Source of the DNA: an uncultured Flavobacteriales bacterium | Lineage (GTDB): Bacteria > Bacteroidota > Bacteroidia > Flavobacteriales > Crocinitomicaceae | NCBI GenBank assembly: GCA_946480085.1 | Contig: CAMLHZ010000005.1 | Location: forward strand, 1-64,000 | Reading direction: 5' to 3' | Length of the DNA stretch: 64,000 nucleotides | Shown here: positions 57,903 to 64,000 of the stretch, piece by piece | How positions within the stretch are numbered: position 1 is the stretch's first letter | Layout of the letters: each line of letters starts with the position of its first letter | Notes under the pieces: model-generated | The model's database searches: none | The model's input: the letters and a program-made list of their open reading frames with translations, nothing else | Told to the model about the DNA's origin: nothing | Program-made: the position numbers and the translations under genes

Positions 57903-58271
57903 ATGAACAAAAAGATCTTTGGACTCAGAACTGTTGGTTATCAGGTAAGTGATATCAACGCTGCGAAAACCTGGTACGCTAACGTTTTTGAAACAGAACC
58001 TTACTTCGATGAACCGTTTTATGTTGGTTTCGACATTGGTGGATTTGAGCTGGGTTTACAGCCTGACCAAACATCAACAGAAAAGCTGGAAAGCGTTGTC
58101 GCGTATTGGGGTGTAGAGAATGTGCAACAGGAATTCGACCGTTTTGTAGCGGCTGGTGCAATTGCTCTTGAAGGTCCGCAGGATGTCGGTGGCGATATCA
58201 TTGTTGCTAAAGTAAAGGATCCGTGGGGAAATATCATTGGTTTGATCTACAATCCACATTTCAAGGGGTAA
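57903..58271 (+). CDS. VOC-fold (glyoxalase-like) protein
   Basis: 122 residues. KKIFGLRTVGYQVSDINAAK, TWYANVFETEPYFDEPFYVG, FDIGGFELGLQPDQ, VVAYWGVENVQQEFDRFVAA and VKDPWGNIIGLIYNPHFKG are the two modules of a glyoxalase/bleomycin-resistance-like protein. GFELGLQPDQ and GNIIGLIYNP carry the metal-site region. The role is likely detoxification of a small molecule or ligand binding, not proved. It starts 6 bp after the end of a repeat-filled spacer; a lipoprotein gene follows 6 bp later. Confidence 0.85.
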   Translation: MNKKIFGLRTVGYQVSDINAAKTWYANVFETEPYFDEPFYVGFDIGGFELGLQPDQTSTEKLESVVAYWGVENVQQEFDRFVAAGAIALEGPQDVGGDIIVAKVKDPWGNIIGLIYNPHFKG

Positions 58272-58277
58272 TTCACT

Positions 58278-58808
58278 ATGAAAACAATCAACGTCTTTCT
58301 TTTCCTAATTCTATCAGTCATTTTGGTACAATGTGGCTCTTCGGTTAAGTCTGGATCTGATGTTGTTATTTCATCTACTGCAGAGATTATCGATTGTAAA
58401 AAGAATAGTCTGAATGCTTTACAGGAAAACGATACGCTTACTATTTTCTACGAAACACATGGATGTGAGCATTTTTACACGGAAGTATTGAAAATTTTCA
58501 GAACGTCTCAGGGTTTCAGTTCGAATTTGAGTACTCTCATTCCTTACAAAAAGTATCGTGCTTCGATTGATGCAGAATTGGGCGATTCCGATGTTGAGGC
58601 ATTCTATAACTTTGAATCCGCAGGAAAAAACATGAGAGATTCTGGACTAATTTGCACGACGCATAATAAGTATGCTATCATCTCCAAATTGGACACCATA
58701 CTAAAATTTGAAGAAAATAACTGTTCATTTGAAGAGTATTATAAGCTAAAGATTTCCCTTTTCGGTGAAAGAAGACTGGATAACTACTGGAAAACACTCA
58801 ATAAATGA
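58278..58808 (+). CDS. Lipoprotein of unknown function
   Basis: 176 residues. Lipobox ILVQC gives C19. The domain has IIDCKKNSLNALQENDTLTI, FYETHGCEHFYTEVLKIFRT, LIPYKKYRASIDAELGDSDV, EAFYNFESAGKNMRDSGLIC and TTHNKYAIISKLDTILKFEE. Several Cys (DCKK, HGCEH, LICT, NNCSF) could pair. I recall 'FxxxGCFHxxxxxxxI' lipoproteins in Bacteroidota with similar Cys, unnamed. It lies between the VOC gene (6 bp) and a small cytosolic gene that overlaps by 4 bp. Confidence 0.6.
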   Translation: MKTINVFLFLILSVILVQCGSSVKSGSDVVISSTAEIIDCKKNSLNALQENDTLTIFYETHGCEHFYTEVLKIFRTSQGFSSNLSTLIPYKKYRASIDAELGDSDVEAFYNFESAGKNMRDSGLICTTHNKYAIISKLDTILKFEENNCSFEEYYKLKISLFGERRLDNYWKTLNK

Positions 58809-59146
58809 TCAACTACAACAACCGCAAATTTCGTCCCCTGAGTAACTCTGAGAACGGAGAAACTTCTGCTGAAACCATATTTCATTATCAGCAGGAAGGA
58901 AATGTATTGACATCCACTTATTCAGGCGGACAAATTCAACAAGGACATTTAATCGGATTAGTAGATGAAAATGGAGTTATCGATATGCGCTATCATCAGG
59001 TCAACACAAAAGGAGAGTTGATGACTGGTTTCTGTAAGTCGACACCAGAAATACTAGCTGACGGACGAATTCTATTGCACGAAAGCTGGCAATGGACATC
59101 CGGCGATTGTTCTGAAGGTTCTTCGGTTTTAGAAGAGATTAAATAA
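58805..59146 (+). CDS. Conserved small protein often labelled 'N-acetylglutamate synthase'
   Basis: 113 residues. The pattern is INYNNRKFRPLSNSENGETS, FHYQQEGNVLTSTYSGGQIQ, QGHLIGLVDENGVIDMRYHQ, VNTKGELMTGFCKSTPEILA and DGRILLHESWQWTSGDCSEG. This is a common family in bacteria that databases sometimes call n-acetylglutamate synthase, but it has no GNAT motif, so the name should not be trusted. It is a small beta sandwich by appearance. The role is unknown. It overlaps the stop of the preceding lipoprotein gene by 4 bp (ATGA). Confidence 0.72.
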   Translation: MINYNNRKFRPLSNSENGETSAETIFHYQQEGNVLTSTYSGGQIQQGHLIGLVDENGVIDMRYHQVNTKGELMTGFCKSTPEILADGRILLHESWQWTSGDCSEGSSVLEEIK

Positions 59147-59185
59147 TTCAATCTCAAGCGTGACTTTTTCGCTTTTACAACATTA

Positions 59186-60814
59186 GTGTTTGAACGAACT
59201 TTAAAACAAGAAATTTTGAAGATATTCCTTATTGTTTTTATTACTTGCTTCACCCTTGTCAATTCTAACGCTCAGTTTTATCCTGTTGCGAACTCAAATG
59301 TGGATATGAGTGCCTTCGTAGGAAAGGAATTCCGTACTCCAGTTAAGGCCTTTAGCATCTCGAATTTGGTTACGGTCGCAGAATTTAAAACGTATTTGTT
59401 AGCGGTTGAAAAAGATTCCTCAAAGGTTTTCTATGAGAACCAGCTCCCAAAACTGAGCAAAAAGCCCATGGAATTATTGACAGCGATTCTGAACGATCCT
59501 AAGCTACAGAATGAACCTATGCCAGGTGTTTCCTGGACTGTTGCTCGAAATTATTGTCGTTGGTTAACTGCCAAATCGGAAAAAGAAGGATTGAGTTATA
59601 GCTTTGAGCTTCCTCGTTTTAGCGAAATGTCGGCATTTGAAAACGTTTATAAACCAAAGAATTTCTTGTTGGAAACCTGGTTATTGAACGCTTACGATGA
59701 AAGCATGATAGAATTCAGCGATGTAAAACGCCCGGAGTATTTTTATGATGCTGAATTAGGATTGAAAGATCCACCTGCGATGAAGCGTAAAATCGTATAT
59801 GGTGGTTCATATCACATGAATTTTAAACCTAACGGTTCGTATCCCAGAAGCATGTACGAATATCAGGACAGTTCTTCAGCATTTATCGGCTTTCGTGTAG
59901 TGAGAAGAGACAATAATATAAACGCTCAATCACTTGCCAAATACGTTGGACGTGTTTCTGTTGAAACATCATACACAAACAATCATTTGCATGGTGTTTA
60001 TTCTGAAAAATATGCAAATGGTAAGCAAAAAACGTTGGGAGAATTTCGTGATGGACAGCGTGTAGGTTTGTGGTCGGTTTGGGATTCTACAGGAACACTT
60101 CAGGTTCAGCGCTTTTATAATGGAAGTAGAAACGCAGAGTTTTTGTTTCCATTGATTGAAAATCCGTATGAAGAGCTTTACAAGAAATATATGCCAACTG
60201 ATCTCGTTCGAAATGCTGATGGATATTACGGTTATCAATTTGTGGAAGAACGTGCGGTAGCTTATTCCAATCGTGTTTGGCGGGTGCTAAATCCATCAAA
60301 TGAGCCGGAGTTGTTTCGTCAGGTTGACTTTAAGAAACTAATGCTTTCAGTGCTTACAAACGAAGGTAAGCTTTTCGAATACGGAACTTCTGGAATGTTT
60401 CAGGTTCAGGTTCCACTGGAGAAATATCCTGAACTTCAAAAGGAAATGGAAACATGGGATTTTAGTCGTATTTCCATTAAAGAAGATTTCTTTTTCAGTT
60501 CTGATGTATTGAAAGGCGATACCAGACAGTTGGGAATGAATTTCTATACCAATATAGCAGATTCTCTTCCAAAATACTCCATTTACTTTCCGCAGTTCCG
60601 TAAAACCTTTGCTACTTATTCGATACAAGTGAAAAGCAATCCTGAAGTAAAAAATCTGGATGATTATTTCTTTTTCAAAGCGTATCGTGGCACAATTGAA
60701 AAAGCTTCCAATGTGTTTGACCGTGAGCAGAAAAATGATCCCCGAATCGATTGGGAATTTGAGTTGGAACCCATTGTTTCAGAGCATCAATTGTGGCTGC
60801 AGTATGGACGATAG
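59186..60814 (+). CDS. SUMF1-like / MORN-like / GldN-like fusion protein
   Basis: 542 residues, GTG start; a TTG at 59216 gives a neater signal peptide ending VNSNAQ. Residues about 45-240 are a SUMF1-like (sulfatase-modifying-factor fold) domain, with MPGVSWTVARNYCRWLTAKS, ELPRFSEMSAFE and IVYGGSYHMNF...SSAFIGFRVVR. Such a domain is present in GldJ and GldK. About 255-317 resemble MORN/YwqK repeats (LHGVYSEKYANGKQKTLGEF). About 355-530 look like GldN: RVWRVLNP, ISIKEDFFF, YSIYFPQFRKTFATY and KASNVFDRE. GldK and GldN form the type IX secretion ring. A single chain with both parts is not one I recall. Confidence 0.68.
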   Translation: MFERTLKQEILKIFLIVFITCFTLVNSNAQFYPVANSNVDMSAFVGKEFRTPVKAFSISNLVTVAEFKTYLLAVEKDSSKVFYENQLPKLSKKPMELLTAILNDPKLQNEPMPGVSWTVARNYCRWLTAKSEKEGLSYSFELPRFSEMSAFENVYKPKNFLLETWLLNAYDESMIEFSDVKRPEYFYDAELGLKDPPAMKRKIVYGGSYHMNFKPNGSYPRSMYEYQDSSSAFIGFRVVRRDNNINAQSLAKYVGRVSVETSYTNNHLHGVYSEKYANGKQKTLGEFRDGQRVGLWSVWDSTGTLQVQRFYNGSRNAEFLFPLIENPYEELYKKYMPTDLVRNADGYYGYQFVEERAVAYSNRVWRVLNPSNEPELFRQVDFKKLMLSVLTNEGKLFEYGTSGMFQVQVPLEKYPELQKEMETWDFSRISIKEDFFFSSDVLKGDTRQLGMNFYTNIADSLPKYSIYFPQFRKTFATYSIQVKSNPEVKNLDDYFFFKAYRGTIEKASNVFDREQKNDPRIDWEFELEPIVSEHQLWLQYGR

Positions 60815-60854
60815 CACATTTATTAATTGATTTTTAGTTCATAAATTAGCATCT

Positions 60855-61403
60855 ATGAAAAACACACTACTTCTATTACTGTTCATTTGTTCAACATGCG
60901 TTGGATTTTCTCAGGACGATCCAATTGCCGTAACTCCCGAAATGTTGGTGAAGATAAAAGCCGATATTGAAGCTGAAGTTCCGCCGTTGAAAAAGCGTTT
61001 GCAAGCGGAAGAGATCTCCGACAAGCAGTTAGAATACAGTCTTGATACTTTTCGTATTGAGCAATTGAGTTCTCGAATGATGGAAATCGATTATTCAACT
61101 ATGGGAATGAAAGAGGCGACAGACGAATTGATTAAAGGTTATGACGTTTTGCTTAACAAGTACTACAATCTTCTGATGAAAGAATTGAATGCAGACGACA
61201 AACAAATCCTGAAAACAGCTCAAAAGGCGTGGTTAGCATATCGTGACGCTGAAGAAGAACTCATGTGGACCATGCGCAACGACGAATATTCTGGAGGTGG
61301 AACCATTCAAGGGATTATTGGTATGTCAGATTATCTGAACCTGATTCAATCCAGAACTGAAACGCTGTTTTACTATTACGAATCAATCATCAGTTTTGAG
61401 TAA
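60855..61403 (+). CDS. LprI-like (DUF1311) exported protein
   Basis: 182 residues. Signal peptide ends VGFSQ. The helical middle (LLNKYYNLLMKELNADDKQI, LKTAQKAWLAYRDAEEELMW) carries the LprI/DUF1311 signature Y...L...L....LK.AQ.AWL.YRDA.. . The family includes lysozyme inhibitors, and in this phylum mostly unnamed proteins. The long N-terminal helical part (VKIKADIEAEVPPLKKRLQA) is an addition. The next gene starts 8 bp before the stop of this one. Confidence 0.78.
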   Translation: MKNTLLLLLFICSTCVGFSQDDPIAVTPEMLVKIKADIEAEVPPLKKRLQAEEISDKQLEYSLDTFRIEQLSSRMMEIDYSTMGMKEATDELIKGYDVLLNKYYNLLMKELNADDKQILKTAQKAWLAYRDAEEELMWTMRNDEYSGGGTIQGIIGMSDYLNLIQSRTETLFYYYESIISFE

Positions 61404-62289
61404 ACGCATAAAGCATATCATTTTGATTGTTTTCTCTTGTTTTATTTGGAGCGGAACCTTGTTTGGGCAGGATTCGCTGATGATCAGAAAAGCTTTCAAA
61501 GCTGAGCAGGATAAAAAATATGAACAGGCATGTTTATTCTTTGATTCACTTACTAAATCTAAAGATCATGAGTCAATAGCTGAAGGGTTGTCTGGTTTTG
61601 CGGATGTTAAGTTTAAACAAGGTGAACTCTTAACCGCAGTTGCAAAATATCGTGAACTGGAGAGAAAGGAATTGATAGAGAAAAAGGATACTTCCTCTTC
61701 ACTAAGAGCAAATAGGTACAACAGAATTCGATTTTTGAAATATAATGCTTCCATTTTTTTGTCAGAGTACTACTTGGAATCGAATTTGGATAGTGCAGCA
61801 TATTTTCTTAATCGAGCTGAGAAAAATCACTATTGCTGGTCATTTTGCGGTAACGCAAACTTTGCAGATGCATTTCACCGAGATTATTTGAAAGGGAACA
61901 TTTGTTATCAAAGAGGTGAAACAGATACCGCTCTTGTGATTTTACTGCCATACGTTTTAGATCTTCGCAATATAATCGATTACGAAGATGAAGTAAATAA
62001 AGATGATGAATTTCTGGATTTACTTCAAAAAGTATTAAAAAAAGAAAATGTCAAGAAAAGGGATTTTCTGAAAGCAGTTTCTCAAAGTACGAGGTCAGGT
62101 AAAATATGGCATATTAAATATGACTTCACTTTTAATGAAATAAAGTACAGTGTAAGCAGTCTTGGGTTAAGAATTTATCATTCCAAAGTAAAAAGAGGCA
62201 AAAAGAAGCTTAGAAAAGAATACTTCACTCAAAAAGAGGTCACAAAATATGTCAAATCACTTCCCGCGCTCAAAATGAGTTGGGGTTAG
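61396..62289 (+). CDS. Exported TPR-like protein of unknown function
   Basis: 297 residues from a TTG start at 61396 that overlaps the previous gene by 8 bp. No ATG precedes the hydrophobic core, so TTG is the best start. The signal peptide runs IILIVFSCFIWSGTLFGQ. The body has a short TPR-like helix pair (FDSLTKSKDHESIAEGLSGF, DVKFKQGELLTAVAKYREL), then YFLNRAEKNHYCWSFCGNAN and YQRGETDTALVILLPYVLDL. The end is basic and strand-rich (SKVKRGKKKLRKEYF). No family recognised. It likely shares a transcript with the LprI-like gene. Confidence 0.58.
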   Translation: MSKRIKHIILIVFSCFIWSGTLFGQDSLMIRKAFKAEQDKKYEQACLFFDSLTKSKDHESIAEGLSGFADVKFKQGELLTAVAKYRELERKELIEKKDTSSSLRANRYNRIRFLKYNASIFLSEYYLESNLDSAAYFLNRAEKNHYCWSFCGNANFADAFHRDYLKGNICYQRGETDTALVILLPYVLDLRNIIDYEDEVNKDDEFLDLLQKVLKKENVKKRDFLKAVSQSTRSGKIWHIKYDFTFNEIKYSVSSLGLRIYHSKVKRGKKKLRKEYFTQKEVTKYVKSLPALKMSWG

Positions 62290-62292
62290 TTA

Positions 62293-62325
62293 CTCATCAT
62301 TCATAATTAGTAATTTGTATTTAAT
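62293..62325 (+). repeat. ATTCATAATTAGTAATTTG-type dispersed repeat (copy 1)
   Basis: CATCATTCATAATTAGTAAT and TTGTATTTAATTC, a degenerate low-complexity array directly before the gene at 62328. A second array of the same words and orientation is at 62880-62925, on the other side of the two-gene unit. Confidence 0.6.
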
Positions 62326-62327
62326 TC

Positions 62328-62708
62328 ATGAGCAGACTTCAAGACTTCCTAAATCAACTTTCCGATTGGGAATTGGTAAACTTCCGCAAGTACCGATATG
62401 ATCAGTTCATCAAGAATTCTCAGCAACGTATTGATGACGAAATTCAAAAAAGAAATCTGAATCTTGAAGCTGTAAAATTTGATGGAAATGATGAACCATT
62501 GAGTTGTCCACGCTGTCTTTCCTCAAAGTACTACGATTCAACGGAAGTAGAGACTATTACGTACAGTTATGCCTCGGTTGATTTGGAGGTTGATGTCAGA
62601 ACTTGCCTGGTTTGTCTTTATTCCGGAAAAACGCAAGAAACCAATTCAAAAGAAAAGTTGGTTGGACCTGTTGGATTCCTCAGCCGTTTAATGAATCGAA
62701 AAAAATGA
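62328..62708 (+). CDS. Zinc-ribbon protein of unknown function
   Basis: 126 residues. A helical N-terminal part (MSRLQDFLNQLSDWELVNFR, YRYDQFIKNSQQRIDDEIQK) precedes a four-Cys zinc ribbon: CPRC at 61-64 and CLVC at about 93-96. A short basic end (FLSRLMNRKK) follows. Such ribbons bind nucleic acid or protein. The gene below starts inside its last codons (ATGA overlap). Both are flanked by ATTCATAATTAG-type repeats. Confidence 0.6.
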   Translation: MSRLQDFLNQLSDWELVNFRKYRYDQFIKNSQQRIDDEIQKRNLNLEAVKFDGNDEPLSCPRCLSSKYYDSTEVETITYSYASVDLEVDVRTCLVCLYSGKTQETNSKEKLVGPVGFLSRLMNRKK

Positions 62709-62863
62709 AACTATCTGTTAATGCTTGGCCAAAGGGAGAAGAGACATTTTCCTCAACTTTAATAATCGGACCTTATTTTTTGATTGCTACATGTGCAGTT
62801 GTTCTTCTGGTTCTAACAGTCATATTTTTGATTCGGAAAAGAAAAAAACGAAGAATTGAATAA
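62705..62863 (+). CDS. Single-helix membrane protein
   Basis: 52 residues from the ATG at 62705, overlapping the previous stop (ATGA). Soluble start KLSVNAWPKGEETFSSTL, one hydrophobic helix IIGPYFLIATCAVVLLVLTV, and a very basic end FLIRKRKKRRIE. Probably cotranslated with the zinc-ribbon protein and its membrane partner. No family recognised. Confidence 0.55.
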   Translation: MKLSVNAWPKGEETFSSTLIIGPYFLIATCAVVLLVLTVIFLIRKRKKRRIE

Positions 62864-62879
62864 GTTGGAATTAGTAACT

Positions 62880-62925
62880 GATCATTCATAACTCATAACT
62901 AGTCATTCGTAATTAGTCATTCACA
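62880..62925 (+). repeat. ATTCATAACTAGTCATTCG-type dispersed repeat (copy 2)
   Basis: GATCATTCATAACTCATAAC, TAGTCATTCGTAATTAGTCA and TTCAC in the gap after the membrane protein. It repeats the words of 62293-62325 in the same orientation. Such arrays occur at gene borders in many Bacteroidota and cyanobacteria. Confidence 0.6.
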
Positions 62926-62977
62926 TGTAACTTTCTCTCATATTTGCATTATCCCTTTTTCCGAAACACACTGCCTT

Positions 62978-64000
62978 ATGAAACACAACTTACTTTACAG
63001 ACTATTTTTCCTTTTTTGTGTTGGTTTAGGTTTGAACTCTTGTTCTGAAGATCAACCAAAGCAAACGTTTCAACTTCAGGAAAGAACGGATGTTTCTGAT
63101 AACAAATCGGAAGAAAAAGTTTCTCGTGATTTTGTGCGTTTTCCATCAAACGAAGTTAAACCAAATACAAACCAACCGGAAACGGCTTTTGTAACGCGTC
63201 TCGACGAACTATTTGCAGCTTACATTCCGAAAGATGAGGTGTTTACGATCAATCCGTTAGACGAATCATTTTTAACAACTGAAAACGGTACCCAGCTTTA
63301 TTTTCAATCGGAAAGTTTTCTAAGCGCTGCTGGAAAAGTTGTTACCGATTCTGTTGCTATTTCAGTAAAAGTTTTTGATGATTACATGGATTATGCAGCT
63401 GGTAATCTGGTTACTCAAACAACAAAAGATCAGTTTTTGCAAACTGGCGGAATGTTCCATCTGGCAGCAGAAGCGAATGGTGAAGAAGTTTTTCTTGATC
63501 CGAATTTACCTGCTCAAATCTCTATTCCACTGAAAGGTGAATATGAGTCTGCAATGCACAGTTATTATGGAGTAGAACATGAAGGAATGGTAAAATGGGT
63601 GGATACGAAAGATGCATTTCCAATGTATTCCAATTCCAAAAAAGTGGAATTTGGTAAGCCAGAGAAGAAGTTTCATTTGAGCATAAAAGCAGATGGCAAA
63701 GAGTCCGGAAAAGTCATTGAATCGTTCATTTCAAAGGAAACGGAGGAGAATTGGTTAGATTGGATGGAAAAACAAAATCTATCAGGTACAGAGTTAGAAA
63801 ACTATTTGTCGACAAGCAATCATTGGTTGAACCTAGACTTAAAGTTTGCCGAAGACGGCTCGATGGTTTATTTGTTCAACGAGCGTGAAGTTCCTCAAAA
63901 TGTTGTTTCTCAATTAGCTAAAGTTTTAGAGAAAGCTCCGGAGATCTTGTATGAAAGTACTGAAGGAGCTCAGTTTACAGACCGTTTTCATTTATTAGTG
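62978..64000 (+). CDS. Lipoprotein, N-terminal 341 codons (runs off the window)
   Basis: The frame starts with ATG at 62978 and is open to base 64000. Lipobox LNSC gives lipid on C22. After a polar linker (EDQPKQTFQLQERTDVSDNK) comes a domain with LTTENGTQLYFQSESFLSAA, GKVVTDSVAISVKVFDDYMD, FLQTGGMFHLAAEANGEEVF and LDPNLPAQISIPLKGE. This resembles the beta-rich extracellular region common to large Bacteroidota surface proteins, which has G-T-LxF-P...G.V...V.I.V...M. A later part (NHWLNLDLKFAEDGSMVYLF) may be a TonB-related or other domain. Function unknown; the C-terminus is missing. Confidence 0.68.
   Translation, partial: MKHNLLYRLFFLFCVGLGLNSCSEDQPKQTFQLQERTDVSDNKSEEKVSRDFVRFPSNEVKPNTNQPETAFVTRLDELFAAYIPKDEVFTINPLDESFLTTENGTQLYFQSESFLSAAGKVVTDSVAISVKVFDDYMDYAAGNLVTQTTKDQFLQTGGMFHLAAEANGEEVFLDPNLPAQISIPLKGEYESAMHSYYGVEHEGMVKWVDTKDAFPMYSNSKKVEFGKPEKKFHLSIKADGKESGKVIESFISKETEENWLDWMEKQNLSGTELENYLSTSNHWLNLDLKFAEDGSMVYLFNEREVPQNVVSQLAKVLEKAPEILYESTEGAQFTDRFHLLV

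Noticed and set aside
58805..59146. N-acetylglutamate synthase
   Set aside because: The family is often given this name, but no acetyl-CoA-binding motif or amino-acid-kinase-like domain is present.
6000..62000. Chromosomal integron
   Set aside because: Gene content and orientation are suggestive, but spacers are often below 20 bp, no attC-like structures with matching R'/R'' core sites recur, and no integrase is present.

Overview
The window reads as chromosome from a member of the Bacteroidota, most likely Flavobacteriales (family-level guess Crocinitomicaceae/Fluviicola-like, low certainty). The evidence is five proteins with type IX secretion (T9SS) C-terminal sorting domains, a GldN-like protein, WG-repeat and TonB_C proteins, many Sec-exported proteins and lipoproteins of unknown function, AT-rich spacers, and promoters of the Bacteroidota kind (TTG, 19-20 bp, TAnnTTTG). 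About 91 protein genes are supported and all but six lie on the + strand. I saw no tRNA, rRNA or CRISPR.

Layout. 0-9.3 kb: barrel fragment, papain-like protein, glutamate-cysteine-ligase-like enzyme, hypoxanthine-DNA glycosylase, membrane LytTR regulator, exported metallo-beta-lactamase-fold protein, NYN/LOTUS protein, VOC and DUF1801 proteins. 9.3-22.8 kb: exported alpha/beta hydrolase, Arr-type rifamycin ADP-ribosyltransferase, three GNAT acetyltransferases, AHSA1-like protein, L,D-transpeptidase lipoprotein, a large T9SS kelch/LamG protein, phytanoyl-CoA-dioxygenase-like protein, rhodanese, FMN reductase and a KOW mini-protein. 22.82-26.33 kb: an apparently intact 3,513-bp transposon with perfect 24-bp inverted ends, an 8-bp target duplication, an IS1595/ISXO2-type transposase and about seven passenger genes. 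26.3-37 kb: lipoproteins, HEAT-repeat protein, CHASE3 hybrid histidine kinase with a partner receiver, DinB and VOC proteins, a 738-residue WG-repeat/TonB_C protein, and an HxlR regulator divergent from a DoxX protein. 37-50 kb: ABC pair, T9SS carboxylesterase, CsaA, guanidinium-type SMR exporter, a run of five unknown exported proteins, CLC channel. 50-64 kb: YdeI-like protein, two T9SS proteins, AHSA1, lipoproteins, and a protein joining SUMF1, MORN-like and GldN-like parts. The window ends inside a lipoprotein gene.

How it works together. Most genes are single or two-gene units with short spacers or 4-bp overlaps. They encode small modifying and detoxifying enzymes (VOC, DinB, GNAT, DUF1801, AHSA1, Arr, SugE) plus envelope proteins. 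There is no single pathway; it looks like an accessory-function region that has grown by paralogy and insertion.

Two things stand out. One is the transposon and its uncharacterised passengers. The other is a set of intergenic elements that share a design: facing arms, each made of degenerate copies of a short word (ACATAG, GTTCA/TGAAC, CTCTGCGGGAAA), plus related one-sided arrays.
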